DNA of 64,000 nucleotides from Marinobacter sp. Arc7-DN-1 (GTDB taxonomy: Bacteria; Pseudomonadota; Gammaproteobacteria; Pseudomonadales; Oleiphilaceae): contig NZ_CP031848.1 in NCBI RefSeq assembly GCF_003441595.1, forward strand, positions 2,356,001-2,420,000, written 5' to 3'. Both the position numbers and the translations under genes were made by a program. Below, in pieces: positions 17,981 to 27,858 of the stretch. Positions within the stretch are counted from its first letter, which is position 1. Every line of letters starts with the position of its first letter. Under the pieces are notes generated by a model, which saw nothing but the letters and a program-made list of their open reading frames with translations, made no database searches and had not been told where the DNA came from.

Positions 17981-19185
17981 TCAAACGCATTCCTATCTCG
18001 GCATTGAAGGTCGGCATGTACATCAGCGACCTGAACAATGACTGGATTCCTCATAACACCCAGCGCAAGCGCGGCGTGATCAAAAAGGAGGAAACCATTG
18101 AGAAAATCCGCCGGATGGGGGTGCAGTTTGTCTATATCGACGCCTCTAAAGGTGCCGACACCCAGGACTCCGAAACCGCCTCCGAAGTGGATCGCCGAAA
18201 CGAATCCGCCCTCCAGCGTGCGGGCGAGCAGGCGCCGGGTCTGCGTCCGCATGTTCCGCTTACTGAAGAAATTGTGATTGCCCGGAAAATTCACAGCCAG
18301 GCCCAGGGGCTGGTGGGCGATTTCATGAATAACGTCAAGATGAGCGCCGCCATCGACATTGCCCCGATCCACCAGTTGGCGGATGAACTCCAGCGTTCGG
18401 TTTTTCGGAATGCCAACGCCCTGAGCTGTCTCGGTCGCATTCGGGAGAAGGACAATTACCTCCTGGAACACTCGGTCAATCTGAGTGTTCTGATGTCACT
18501 GTTCGGAAATTACCGTGGCCTGCCAGCCGACGTTCTGCACCAGACCATTGTTGGCGCGCTGCTCCACGACCTGGGCAAGATCCTCACGCCAGATGAGATA
18601 CTGCATAAACCCGGGCGCCTGACCCCTGAAGAATTCGAGGTCATGAAACTGCACGCACGGCATTCCCGGGATATTCTCGCCGCCACCGAGGGCATTGGCG
18701 AACTGACTGTCATAACCGCCGCCCAGCATCATGAACGTATTGACGGCACTGGCTATCCCGAAGGACTGAAGGATAGTGAAATCTCGGAATATGGTCGAAT
18801 GGTCGCCATCAGCGATGTCTATGACGCCATTACCGCTGACCGGGTCTACCATAAGGGCATGACGCCAACCCAGGGCATGAAGAAGCTTCTGGAGTGGAGC
18901 GGCGACCACCTGGATCCCGAGCTGGTAAAGCAGTTCATCCGCTGCATCGGTCTCTATCCGGTGGGCTCTATGGTGCTTCTGGAAAGTGGCCGTCTGGGCG
19001 TGGTGGTGGAAACCAGCGAAAGTGACCAGAGGCTGCCGACCGTCAGGGTTATGTTCCACACCAGGTTCCGTATGCCGATCCCCGTTGAAACCATTGACCT
19101 CGCCAAACCCGGTATCCAGGACCGCATACTGCGGTCTGTCGACCCGGACGAATATAAGATTGATATCCGGAAATTTCTTGTCTGA
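17977..19185 (+). CDS. HD-GYP domain c-di-GMP phosphodiesterase with N-terminal DUF3391
   Basis: A 402-residue cytosolic protein that should hydrolyse c-di-GMP. An N-terminal DUF3391 segment (KRIPISALKVGMYISDLNNDWI) precedes an HD-GYP domain with ALLHDLGKI near 195, KLHARHS, and AAQHHERIDGTGYPEGLK near 250, so both the HD metal site and the GYP signature are intact. It lowers c-di-GMP and so promotes motility over attachment. Coupled to tatD-like by an ATGA overlap. Confidence 0.93.
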   Translation: MIKRIPISALKVGMYISDLNNDWIPHNTQRKRGVIKKEETIEKIRRMGVQFVYIDASKGADTQDSETASEVDRRNESALQRAGEQAPGLRPHVPLTEEIVIARKIHSQAQGLVGDFMNNVKMSAAIDIAPIHQLADELQRSVFRNANALSCLGRIREKDNYLLEHSVNLSVLMSLFGNYRGLPADVLHQTIVGALLHDLGKILTPDEILHKPGRLTPEEFEVMKLHARHSRDILAATEGIGELTVITAAQHHERIDGTGYPEGLKDSEISEYGRMVAISDVYDAITADRVYHKGMTPTQGMKKLLEWSGDHLDPELVKQFIRCIGLYPVGSMVLLESGRLGVVVETSESDQRLPTVRVMFHTRFRMPIPVETIDLAKPGIQDRILRSVDPDEYKIDIRKFLV

Positions 19186-19254
19186 CCACCGTTTAAATCC
19201 ACGGAAGCTCTGCTAAGCTCAGCACAACGTCACTTTTAACGCAAATACCCGGAA

Positions 19255-20871
19255 ATGACCGCAACCCTTTTCCAGATTCTGGGCGGCCTCGCCCTGTTCC
19301 TGCTGGCCATGGAAATGATGACCAACGGCCTGAAAAGCGCTGCGGGACAGCAGTTGCGCCACATGCTCGGCCACTGGACCAAGACGCCACTAAGAGGGTT
19401 CGCGGCAGGCGTTCTAATCACCGGGATCGTTCAGTCTTCCAGCGCCGTCACGGTTGCCACCATCGGGTTTGTCAACGCCGGCTTACTGAGCCTTGCGCAA
19501 TCACTTGGCGTTGTCTTTGGCGCAAACGTCGGCACCACCATGACCGGCTGGCTGGTAAGCTTGGTGGGGTTTGGCTTCAAGATTGAGGCTTTTGCCATGC
19601 CTCTTCTGGCCGCCGGGATGGCGATGAAATTACTGGGCCGAGAACAGCGAAACCGGTCCCTGGGGGAAGCACTGGCGGGGTTCGCGCTGTTTTTCCTGGG
19701 GCTCTCGATACTCAAGGAATCCCTCGGCCAGTTAACCCTCGGCTTTGACAGCACAGAGGTCCTCGACAGTGGTTTCGGCCTGCCACTTTTCATTCTCTTC
19801 GGGTTTCTCGCCACCGTTCTGATGCAATCCTCAAGCGCAGCCCTGGCCATCATACTCAGTGCGGCAGCCAGCGACCTCTTATCACTACAGGACGCTGCCG
19901 CTGCCGTCATCGGAGCCAATCTCGGCACCACTTCCACCGCGGCCATTGCCGTTCTCAAGGCAACAGCCAACGCCAGACGCCTTGCCCTGGGCCACGTTAT
20001 TTTCAATCTGGTAACCGGCACTATTGCGGTGCTGATTCTACCGCTGATGCTTTGGCTGGTGACCACCGTTACAATCTGGCTGGCACTCGACACCAACGCC
20101 GCCATGTCCCTTGCCATTTTTCACACCCTTTTCAATCTGCTTGGCGCTGCCATCATGCTTCCGCTGTTGCCGAGGTTTGCGCGGATTCTTGGCCGCCGGT
20201 TTCGGAGCCGGGAGGAAGATAGCGCCGAACCTCGCTTCCTGGACAATACTCTGATAACAACGCCTGAGTTGGCTGTTGGCGCGGTAGACCAGGAAATGAA
20301 GCGTCTGCTGGGCATGAGCCGGGGATTGTTGCGGGTATGCCTGGACCGGGAAGATCTGATGCCGGATCAGATCCGCGCCAAGTCAGAAGCCGTTCTGAGT
20401 CTTAACAACGCGATTACCGAGTACGTCTCCCGGCTGCGCGCTGAAAAAATGCTGCCATTAACCGTGGATACCCTGACCCAGACCATTCGCACCTGTCGGT
20501 ATCTCGCCGAGGCCACGAATCTGGCTCCGGCACTCCTCCAGTTGCGGCGCGCCTGGAAACTGCCGCAGTTAACCCCGCTCTCGGCAGAAACGGAACGTTT
20601 TATGGGGCTGCTCCGGGATATGGTAGCCTCGGAGGCAGTATCAGCGGAGACGTTCGGGGAAACCGAAAAGGTCTACCACGTACTCAAATCCCGAATGCTT
20701 GCCATGATCGTGACACGGGAATTACCTGCGATTGCCGGGGAGCGAACCCTGGACGATCTGAGCTCGGTGCGGCGGCTCTTTGATCAGTGGTACAAGTCCC
20801 AGGCCTGGCGCCCTTCGTCCGTTCTGCTCAACGGCGATCTTCAGTCAGAGGGACCGGAAAACCGGACGTAA
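19255..20871 (+). CDS. Na/Pi cotransporter family protein with C-terminal PhoU-like domain
   Basis: A 538-residue inner-membrane transporter. Two QSSSA-type repeats, GIVQSSSAVTVATIGFVNAG and TVLMQSSSAALAIILSAAAS, are the inverted-repeat signature of the PNaS sodium-phosphate family, set among about eight to nine hydrophobic helices. The soluble C-terminus (about 345-530) is helical and PhoU-like. It likely exports or imports inorganic phosphate with sodium. The last 31 bases overlap tail-to-tail with the diguanylate cyclase gene on the other strand. Confidence 0.9.
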   Translation: MTATLFQILGGLALFLLAMEMMTNGLKSAAGQQLRHMLGHWTKTPLRGFAAGVLITGIVQSSSAVTVATIGFVNAGLLSLAQSLGVVFGANVGTTMTGWLVSLVGFGFKIEAFAMPLLAAGMAMKLLGREQRNRSLGEALAGFALFFLGLSILKESLGQLTLGFDSTEVLDSGFGLPLFILFGFLATVLMQSSSAALAIILSAAASDLLSLQDAAAAVIGANLGTTSTAAIAVLKATANARRLALGHVIFNLVTGTIAVLILPLMLWLVTTVTIWLALDTNAAMSLAIFHTLFNLLGAAIMLPLLPRFARILGRRFRSREEDSAEPRFLDNTLITTPELAVGAVDQEMKRLLGMSRGLLRVCLDREDLMPDQIRAKSEAVLSLNNAITEYVSRLRAEKMLPLTVDTLTQTIRTCRYLAEATNLAPALLQLRRAWKLPQLTPLSAETERFMGLLRDMVASEAVSAETFGETEKVYHVLKSRMLAMIVTRELPAIAGERTLDDLSSVRRLFDQWYKSQAWRPSSVLLNGDLQSEGPENRT

Positions 20872-23120
20872 CAGTTACGCCCCCTCTGTTTGGCCTGGTA
20901 CATGGCCTGATCCGCCTGGCGCAAAAGCTGGTCACCTTCCAGATCAGCGGCTTGCGAGAATAGTGTGTAGCCAATACTGCCCGATACTTCCACGCTGTGA
21001 TCCATCACCCACGTGGGCTCCGCTATCCGGCCAAGCAGACGTACCAGCAAACCCTGTAGCGCTGCCTCATCCTGGACATTCATGACGATGGCCGCGAACT
21101 CGTCACCTCCCAATCGGGCCAGGGTGTCCTCTTCCCTGAGCACAGCGCGCATTCGTGAGGCAATCTCAACCAGCAACTGGTCGCCTGCCTCGTGGCCGAA
21201 AGCATCATTGACCGGCTTGAACTCGTCAAGATCAATATAGATCACCGCAAGTTTGCCACTCTGCCGGCGAGTCAGGGCCATGGCCTGCTGCAGGCGGTCG
21301 GAAAACAGCACCCGGTTTGGCAGCCCCGTCAGGGCATCGTAGTGGGCCATGATCCGAAGTTTCCGCTCCTGCTCCTTCAGGCGCGTAATATCGCTGAAGA
21401 TTCCGACAAAATGGGAGACTTTGCCGTGATCGTCACGAACGCTGCTGATCGTCATCGAAAGGACCAGGGGCTCACCGCTGTGACGCCTGGCGGCAAACTC
21501 ACCGGACCAGAACCCCTGTGCACAGGCACTGGAAAAAACGCCACTGCCCTCATCCAGCGGCAAGGGTGGTAAACGCTGAATGGTCCGCTTCCGTGGGCGA
21601 CCTGTGATGGCAAGATAGGCATCGTTGGTATCGATCACCATACCGTGGCTGTCCGTAATGAAGATCGCCTCACGGGCGTATTCAAACACACTCGCGGCAA
21701 GGCGCTGACGCTGCTCGGCCTGTTTCCTCGTTGTGATGTTGTACCAGGAGCAAAGGATAAAGGTTTCCTGCTCACCCTCACCGTGAACCGGCGCCATGGT
21801 GACATCCACCCAGACCTCAGAACCGTCGGAGCGGTGGAGCAGCCACTCAAACTGCTCTACATGGCCATCACCCACCCGGGTATTTATCTGCTCCATTTTC
21901 TGCCGGGATATCTGCCCATCAGGCTGAAATTCGGGAGAGAAGACCGCAAGATCCTTCCCGTACAGTGAAACGCTTGTGGTGTACCCCAGCAGATCGGCCG
22001 CTGCACGGTTGGTATCGACAAAGACACCCCCCTTTATAAGCAACGCCGGCTGTGGCCAACCAGAAATCAGCCGTCTCAGACGTTTCTGTTCCGACGCGAG
22101 CCGACGCTTGCTCTTGCCGAGCCATAAGGAGCTGGCAAGCAACAGAATAACCAGAACCGCAACCGTGAAAACCCAGAGACGATACTGGTGCAGAACATCC
22201 AGCCAGGTGACCCGTGGCATCTGGTCGTAGGGTGCCACGCGCAGCGTTCGGGCCAGGTATTCCACGGACTGATAATCCGCGGGCGGGGAAAACCCGGTAA
22301 TGCCGGCCGCCACCGCAACTTCGTCTTCCGGCTCAATGGCAAACAGCGCCGATGCAACCCGGCGGACAACTCGTTCGTCTACGTGGGGCAAAGCCACCAG
22401 CGGCCACTCCGGGTAGAGGCGTGTGGAGACAACGTAGGGAAAACCCGCCAATTCCTGCCGATTCAGGATTTTGATTTGCGTAAAAAGATCGGGGTTGGCT
22501 TTCGCCATTTGCTCCAGAATGCCGGTGCGCACAAAACCGACATCCGCATCGCCTGCCAATACCGCCCGGACCACCCTGTCGTGAGTACCGAGAAACCGAA
22601 CCAGATTCACCTTGCGGATATCAATGCCGTTATCCTGCAATTCCAGAACCTGAGCCTGGTATCCACCCAGAAAATGCATCCCCGGCGCGGCAATGCTTTT
22701 GCTCCGCAGATCCTCAAGGCTGTTGATGTCCTGGTGCCGAGCGCCGGTGAAAATGACGCCGCCAAGGCTGGAAGTGGAACGGTTTCCGGAACGTCGGACG
22801 AGAGTAGCCAATACGCCGGTCAGGCTGCGTTCACTGCGGATCAACAGGAAGTGACTCGGATTGGTCAGAAAAAAGTCCAGCTCGTTCGCGGCAACTGCGC
22901 GATTCATATTGCCCTGACTGAGCACTTCCAACCTTACCTCTGAGCCCACCTCGCCGGAGAGGTAACGGGCCAGAGGCTCAAAGCGCTCACGGATAATGTT
23001 GTCGGGCCGATAGGCAAAGATACCGAATGTCAGTGTTTCCCGGGCACTGGCAACGGTGGCGGTCAGGCACCCGGTGGCAACCAGTAGCATCGGGATCAGC
23101 GAACAGCGGCGAGCCTTCAA
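20841..23120 (-). CDS. PhnD-type sensor, PAS-PAS-GGDEF diguanylate cyclase
   Basis: A 759-residue membrane sensor that probably makes c-di-GMP in response to a periplasmic ligand. A signal sequence is followed by a PhnD-like phosphate/phosphonate-type binding domain (about 28-290; LTFGIFAYRPDNIIRERFEPL), one transmembrane helix (about 305-327), two PAS domains, and a GGDEF domain with intact RLGGDEFAAI near 668. The inhibitory RxxD site (REED) stands five residues before GGDEF. The start overlaps the stop of the preceding binding-protein gene by four bases (ATGA), so the two products are likely made together and may sense together. Confidence 0.9.
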   Translation of the reverse strand: MKARRCSLIPMLLVATGCLTATVASARETLTFGIFAYRPDNIIRERFEPLARYLSGEVGSEVRLEVLSQGNMNRAVAANELDFFLTNPSHFLLIRSERSLTGVLATLVRRSGNRSTSSLGGVIFTGARHQDINSLEDLRSKSIAAPGMHFLGGYQAQVLELQDNGIDIRKVNLVRFLGTHDRVVRAVLAGDADVGFVRTGILEQMAKANPDLFTQIKILNRQELAGFPYVVSTRLYPEWPLVALPHVDERVVRRVASALFAIEPEDEVAVAAGITGFSPPADYQSVEYLARTLRVAPYDQMPRVTWLDVLHQYRLWVFTVAVLVILLLASSLWLGKSKRRLASEQKRLRRLISGWPQPALLIKGGVFVDTNRAAADLLGYTTSVSLYGKDLAVFSPEFQPDGQISRQKMEQINTRVGDGHVEQFEWLLHRSDGSEVWVDVTMAPVHGEGEQETFILCSWYNITTRKQAEQRQRLAASVFEYAREAIFITDSHGMVIDTNDAYLAITGRPRKRTIQRLPPLPLDEGSGVFSSACAQGFWSGEFAARRHSGEPLVLSMTISSVRDDHGKVSHFVGIFSDITRLKEQERKLRIMAHYDALTGLPNRVLFSDRLQQAMALTRRQSGKLAVIYIDLDEFKPVNDAFGHEAGDQLLVEIASRMRAVLREEDTLARLGGDEFAAIVMNVQDEAALQGLLVRLLGRIAEPTWVMDHSVEVSGSIGYTLFSQAADLEGDQLLRQADQAMYQAKQRGRNCYVRFSGPSD

Positions 23121-24076
23121 GGCAGACTCCTGGGGAGAAAAGACGGGTCACTCAAACGCTCAAAGCCGGGCTCGTTCCGGATCATTCCCGTTCTGAGCAT
23201 CAGCTTCGACAGAGAACGGGCCATGGTTTCCACCCGCCCTCCCTGGGAAAGATAACGCTGGTTCGCTGCGAGGTCCGGCAGCATCACAGTCGCCAGCGCA
23301 CTCTGAACATCCTCCGGTCGTATACCCTGATGGTCTGCAACCCGATACACCGCATCGTGCATGCTACGAACCAGATGCCGTAACCCTCTGAAGTGGGCCA
23401 TGACAAGATCCCGAACGGCATCCGGGTTTCCGTCCGCTGTTTCCCGGGTGACCACCAACAGATCAAAAATGGTTTCCGGAATATCACTGCTGTCAAAAAG
23501 CCGGATCCCACCTTCCCGCTCCAGTCGGGTCGCAGTCGGCTCATAAGATACCGATGCGTCGACATCACCCCGGGACCAGGCCTCCGCATGCTCGCTGACA
23601 GGCAAATCGACCGGGACGACATCGCTCCGGCCAAGACCTGCCAGCTCAAGAATTTTCAGCAACATGATGCCGGAGACTCCATTGACTTCAACGGCGATCC
23701 GTTTACCCCGGAGTTCCGCCAGCCCGGTAATAGAAGGCCGGGTAATCAGGGCATCCGCACCGGCAGACACATCGGTTACGGCAACAACAACCAGCTCGGT
23801 ACCTTCCGACCAGACCCGGATGGTTTCATCCAGCGTTAGCGCTGCGCCATGGAGCTTGCCTGACAATAGTCCGGCCATGGAATCCTTGGAGGAGGCGCCG
23901 GAACTCAGAACCACAGACCCCGGCATCCAGCCGAAGTCCCGGGCCAGATACAACGGTTCGTACCCAATCCATGGATGGACCCCGAAGGCCAGGGGATCGG
24001 ACCTGTGGCAACCGGACAGTCCGGTCGCAAAGAGACCGGCGGCTATCGATAAACCAAGAAAGTCACGGCGCAGCAT
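23117..24076 (-). CDS. orphan ABC-type solute-binding lipoprotein (NMT1/SsuA-like)
   Basis: A 319-residue periplasmic binding protein resembling nitrate/sulfonate/thiamine-precursor binders (FGVHPWIGYEPLYLARDFGW; LRGKRIAVEVNGVSGIMLLK). The N-terminus carries a twin-arginine-like RRDFLGLS and a lipobox LSGC with Cys 23, so it is probably membrane-anchored. No permease or ATPase gene adjoins it. It is instead coupled to a PhnD-GGDEF sensor, which suggests a signalling role rather than transport. The ATG at 24076 has GGAAA at the right distance; an upstream TTG is less likely. Confidence 0.85.
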   Translation of the reverse strand: MLRRDFLGLSIAAGLFATGLSGCHRSDPLAFGVHPWIGYEPLYLARDFGWMPGSVVLSSGASSKDSMAGLLSGKLHGAALTLDETIRVWSEGTELVVVAVTDVSAGADALITRPSITGLAELRGKRIAVEVNGVSGIMLLKILELAGLGRSDVVPVDLPVSEHAEAWSRGDVDASVSYEPTATRLEREGGIRLFDSSDIPETIFDLLVVTRETADGNPDAVRDLVMAHFRGLRHLVRSMHDAVYRVADHQGIRPEDVQSALATVMLPDLAANQRYLSQGGRVETMARSLSKLMLRTGMIRNEPGFERLSDPSFLPRSLP

Positions 24077-24181
24077 CGGGTTTCCGGGCAAAGTGGAGAC
24101 AGTTAACTTTTGTCGATGGACGGTAGTTTACTGTGTGACATATTACCGGCAAAACCGCAACTTGCCTTGCAACGTGTCAAT

Positions 24182-25090
24182 TTATCCCAGAGCCAGAAAC
24201 ACCCCCATCAGCACTGGCGACAGAAACGAGAGCAGAAAGCCGGAGGCAATGGCCACTGGAACGCAGGCCAGGCCACCGCTGCTTCGGATCACCGGTAATG
24301 TGAAATCCATGGCTGTTGCACCGCCGTAGCCAATCGCCATTGCCGGCCGGCCGGCAATCAGCAGGGGAATGATGGCGAGTGCGACAATCTCCCTGAGAAC
24401 GTCATTCAGGAAAGCAACACCGCCCCAGGCCGGACCCAGGGCATCGCCAATCACGATACCGGACAGCGAATACCAGCCGAAACCGGACACCAGGGCCAGG
24501 GTATCGTGCCAGGACAGGCCCAGCCACGGCATCAGCGCAACTCCTGCCACCAGTGAGCTTAGCGTCAGAGTAAGCGCGATACCCAGACCCTGGCGGTTCA
24601 TCAGCAGCTTGCGCAGTGACAGGCCGGCGTTGCGCAACTGGAGCCCGATGAGAAAAAGCAGCAGCATCAGAGCCCAGGTGGCTACCTGTTCCGCCATCGG
24701 CATGTCCGGCAACAGGTAATATCCGGCAAGCAGGCCGGCCATCACCGCCAGCAAGGGTTTCAGGCCGGCGAGAAACAGCCGGCGGTAACCCGGACTGACA
24801 TCGCCCTCCGGACGCTCAACCGCCATCGGCTGCCAGCGGTGGAACAGCCAAAGACCAACCATGTTTGCGACAAACAGGACCAGCACCAGTGCCAAAACCT
24901 GTGTTGCCATGCCACCAAGCTGGGCCGCCAGGCCCTCCATCTGGCCGAGGCCAAGGCCGAGCAGCGCCAGGATGAAACAGACCAGTGTCTCGACCGTATA
25001 ATGAATCACCGTCATGAGCCTGCGATTTTCAAGGGAAAGGGCAAACCCCAGGAACAGGGGCGCCAGGATAAGCAATGCTCCGGTCAGCAT
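24182..25090 (-). CDS. lysO: LysO family lysine exporter
   Basis: A 302-residue inner-membrane protein with about eight hydrophobic segments. The segment GFGWYSLSGIVIGDALGPAW followed by GGVAFLNDVLREIVAL is the strongest signature of LysO (YbjE, DUF340), which exports L-lysine and toxic analogues. GAGGACACC precedes the ATG. The LysO assignment rests on family resemblance; substrate was not tested here. Confidence 0.87.
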   Translation of the reverse strand: MLTGALLILAPLFLGFALSLENRRLMTVIHYTVETLVCFILALLGLGLGQMEGLAAQLGGMATQVLALVLVLFVANMVGLWLFHRWQPMAVERPEGDVSPGYRRLFLAGLKPLLAVMAGLLAGYYLLPDMPMAEQVATWALMLLLFLIGLQLRNAGLSLRKLLMNRQGLGIALTLTLSSLVAGVALMPWLGLSWHDTLALVSGFGWYSLSGIVIGDALGPAWGGVAFLNDVLREIVALAIIPLLIAGRPAMAIGYGGATAMDFTLPVIRSSGGLACVPVAIASGFLLSFLSPVLMGVFLALG

Positions 25091-25119
25091 GGTGTCCTCG
25101 AAAGGGGGAAAGGAGGCTA

Positions 25120-25491
25120 TCAGGCCAGGGGATCGAACTGGTCGGAATCGGCGTCAGGTCTGCCTGCCTGCTCGCCCCCGGCCGTCCCGATCCTTCGGGC
25201 CAATCGCTGGGCAGTAACGGACCAGACGGCATAATCGCCAGGGCGGGGCTCATAACCCTTGCCCATCATAGTGCCCGCGACACTGCGCAATACCGATTCG
25301 GCACGGGCCTGGGTTTTCCAGGGGCCACGGCAGAATTGGCCGTCGGGGCGACCCTGGTCTGGCCCTGCCAAAGCCACCAGCCCCCAGAGACCGTTGCCGA
25401 CAGGGCGGATGTGCAGCTCTATACGATGGCCATCCCTGACCATCACAAGCTCCCTGAGCGGGCCGCGACCGTGAAAATAGTGGAGTTTCAT
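25120..25491 (-). CDS. hypothetical protein
   Basis: A 123-residue protein I do not recognise. It is basic in the first half (MKLHYFHGRGPLRELVMVRDGHRIELHIRP), contains a GPWKTQARAESVLRSVAGTMMGKGYEPRPGDYA segment in two parts, and has no signal peptide or membrane helix. It follows the DUF2288 gene by 12 bases in the same direction and probably shares its transcript. No strong ribosome site is seen, so coupling to upstream translation is possible. Confidence 0.6.
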   Translation of the reverse strand: MKLHYFHGRGPLRELVMVRDGHRIELHIRPVGNGLWGLVALAGPDQGRPDGQFCRGPWKTQARAESVLRSVAGTMMGKGYEPRPGDYAVWSVTAQRLARRIGTAGGEQAGRPDADSDQFDPLA

Positions 25492-25503
25492 GGTGCCGGC
25501 CGA

Positions 25504-25824
25504 TCAGTGCAGAACATGGCCGGACCGTTCCTGAACCAGCACCCAGGGCGCGACAACCACCGCCCATAGTTCGGCATTGCGGTCGTACCAGGCTTGCGCG
25601 ATGTCAGGCGCAACCTCGCCAACCTGGCCCTCAGTCATCCACTGTTCAAAACGGGGCTTGTTGTCGGCTGCCAGTTCGGTAGCGACCTTCAGCAGATCCA
25701 GCTCCGGGGCCACCATCACCACCTGGCCCCGGGCAAAATAGGTTTGCAGGTCATGCCAGTGGATGCGGGAGGTCTCGAGATTCAGTTTCGCTTTCAGTTC
25801 GTCCCGGGACGGGGAGGATGACAT
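25504..25824 (-). CDS. DUF2288 family protein
   Basis: A 106-residue acidic cytosolic protein of the DUF2288 family, function unknown. Family features include ETSRIHWHDLQTYFARGQV, a LDLLKVATELAADNK helix, and the C-terminal ELWAVVVAPWVLVQE. The ATG at 25824 is supported by GAGG about six bases upstream; the longer in-frame extension is not. It heads a short operon with the hypothetical gene at 25120. Confidence 0.82.
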   Translation of the reverse strand: MSSSPSRDELKAKLNLETSRIHWHDLQTYFARGQVVMVAPELDLLKVATELAADNKPRFEQWMTEGQVGEVAPDIAQAWYDRNAELWAVVVAPWVLVQERSGHVLH

Positions 25825-25873
25825 AATTACCTCTTTCATCAAACGATGGAAACGATGGCTCAGACCGGCCAGA

Positions 25874-25990
25874 CTACCGGAAATTGTCCCCTGCCGCATC
25901 TGCCAGAATCTCGGCGATCTGTTCTGCCAGGGTCATGGGGTCGAATGGCTTGGGATCTGGCCGCTGCCCCAAGCTCCGGCAAGCCAAAAG
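25874..25990 (-). pseudogene. remnant of a receiver (REC) domain C-terminus
   Basis: About 38 codons end in PKPFDPMTLAEQIAEILA, which matches the last strand and helix of a response-regulator receiver domain, including the conserved Lys-Pro pair. Nothing upstream in the same frame continues the domain, so it looks like the residue of a deleted regulator. The match is short, hence moderate confidence. Confidence 0.5.
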
Positions 25991-26108
25991 TGCCCGCCGA
26001 ACCAGAGAGCCGAGACATCGCCGCTTATCTGTGAAGCGAAGCCAAATCAATTCTCCTGATGAAGGTGTTTTGCCACACATGCAAAATCCACTATTCTCCG
26101 CCCAATGA

Positions 26109-26300
26109 AACCAGGTTTGTGCCCGCCCGGATCTGACTGGAGCCGGCACCGGTCTTGGCCTGGCCATTACCCGGGAGCTGGCCACGCTGATGGATGGCGA
26201 GGTGGGCTACTATTATCAGCAGGGCGCGCACTTCCGGGTGGAGCTGCCCGTAACGGATACTGAAACGCCGGAAAGCGGAGGCCACCATGAAAACGCCTGA
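26109..26300 (+). pseudogene. C-terminal fragment of a histidine kinase ATPase domain
   Basis: An open frame without a start reads ARPDLTGAGTGLGLAITREL followed by ATLMDGEVGYYYQQGAHFRV and ends at a stop at 26298-26300. This is the G2 box and tail of a HATPase_c domain. The 5' part of the kinase is missing. Its stop overlaps the start of the next kinase gene, as in an old two-gene operon, so the fragment is probably the end of a deleted upstream sensor kinase. Confidence 0.75.
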
Positions 26301-27858
26301 TCTGCCGCACGATGAAGCGCATCGCCTGTCAGCCCTTGATGAGCTTGCGCTTCTCGATACACCGCCGGAGGAGCGATTTGATCGGCTTACCCGGCTTGCG
26401 GCCCGGACTTTCGGCGTTCCGGTCGCCCTGGTGTCGCTGGTCGACCGTAACCGACAATGGTTCAAGTCACGGTATGGACTGGAAACCCCGGAAACCGCCC
26501 GGGATATTTCCTTTTGCGGCCATGCCATTCTTCGCGAGGAACCCCTGGTTATCGAAAACGCCCTGAACGATGAGCGGTTCGCCGATAACCCATTGGTGAC
26601 AGGGAATCCGAACATCCGATTCTACGCCGGTGCCCCGCTGCACGACCGGCACGGTCACCGGGTAGGTACCCTGTGCGTAATCGATAACAGACCGAGGACC
26701 TTCACCGGGGGCGATAAAGCCACCCTGCGGGATCTGGCCGATCTGGTTGAACGCGAATTCGGGCTCGGGGAACTGGGCAACTACTACGAAGAGCGCAATC
26801 GGGCCCTGAACATTCTGACCGAGGTCGCCCTGGATACGGAGGGCGATGCCGGCCAGAGAGCCACCAGAGCATTGGAAATTGCCTGCGACTACCTAGGCCT
26901 TGAGACCGGGATCGTCAGCCGGATTACCGGCCGCGCTAACACCGTTCACTGGCATTTCACGCGCCTGGAAGGAACCCTTGCCAATGGCAACACGCTTCCC
27001 CTGGAGCGCACTTATTGCTCGCTGATGCTGGAAACCGGACAGGTTCTCGCCATAGACAACATGGGCCAGTCGCCTTATCACGCTCACACGTGCTATCAGG
27101 TCTTCGGCCTGGAAAGCTACCTGGCTGCGCCCGTCTGGATTGACGGCGAAATTTTCGGGACCATCAACTTCTCCGCCCGGCACCCCAGAAGCCGGCCGTT
27201 CAGTGCCACCGAGAAAATGTTCGTCACCCTGCTGGCACGCTGGGTTGCCGATACCATCTATCAGCAGCAGCATTCGGAAACCCTGAACAAGCTGGTAACC
27301 CAGACACCCGGCATGCTTTACCAATACCGGCTCTGGCCCGGCGGCCACAGCACCTTTCCCTACACCAGCCCCGGCATTCAGGACATTTATGACGTCACTG
27401 CGGAGGAAGCCGCGACAGATGCAGCTCCAGTATTCGGGCGAATTCACCCGGAGGACCTTGCCGGCGTTTCAGAATCCATTCGGGTCTCCGCTGAAACCCT
27501 CGGTAACTGGCAACATCAATACCGCATACGCTGGAAAACCGGGGGCTGGCACTGGGTTGAAGATCAGGCCAAGCCCGAAAAGCTGCCCGACGGCAGCGTC
27601 CTCTGGCACGGCTACATTGCCGACATTAACGAGCGCCACAAGATCGATGAAATGAAAAACCAGTTCATCTCCAATGTGAGTCATGAACTGCGGACACCGC
27701 TTACTTCGATTTCAGGATCACTGGATCTGATTCTGGGCGGTGTCACCGGGCCGCTGACCGAAAAAACCATCCAGATGCTGGACATTGTCCGGCGCAACAG
27801 CGATCAGCTCAGACACCTGATAGACGACCTGCCCGATATCGAAAAGCTGTGGAGGTGA
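26287..27858 (+). CDS. truncated GAF-GAF-PAS histidine kinase lacking its ATPase domain
   Basis: A 523-residue sensor protein. Two GAF domains (about 22-160 and 175-325; ISFCGHAILREEPLVIENAL marks the first), one PAS/PAC region (about 335-455), and a HisKA dimerisation helix with the H-box FISNVSHELRTPLTSISGSL are intact. The frame then stops at DIEKLWR, before the ATP-binding domain. GGAGG six bases before the ATG is a good ribosome site, so the gene may still be translated. Without HATPase it cannot autophosphorylate; it could only act as a non-catalytic sensor or be dead. Confidence 0.82.
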   Translation: MKTPDLPHDEAHRLSALDELALLDTPPEERFDRLTRLAARTFGVPVALVSLVDRNRQWFKSRYGLETPETARDISFCGHAILREEPLVIENALNDERFADNPLVTGNPNIRFYAGAPLHDRHGHRVGTLCVIDNRPRTFTGGDKATLRDLADLVEREFGLGELGNYYEERNRALNILTEVALDTEGDAGQRATRALEIACDYLGLETGIVSRITGRANTVHWHFTRLEGTLANGNTLPLERTYCSLMLETGQVLAIDNMGQSPYHAHTCYQVFGLESYLAAPVWIDGEIFGTINFSARHPRSRPFSATEKMFVTLLARWVADTIYQQQHSETLNKLVTQTPGMLYQYRLWPGGHSTFPYTSPGIQDIYDVTAEEAATDAAPVFGRIHPEDLAGVSESIRVSAETLGNWQHQYRIRWKTGGWHWVEDQAKPEKLPDGSVLWHGYIADINERHKIDEMKNQFISNVSHELRTPLTSISGSLDLILGGVTGPLTEKTIQMLDIVRRNSDQLRHLIDDLPDIEKLWR

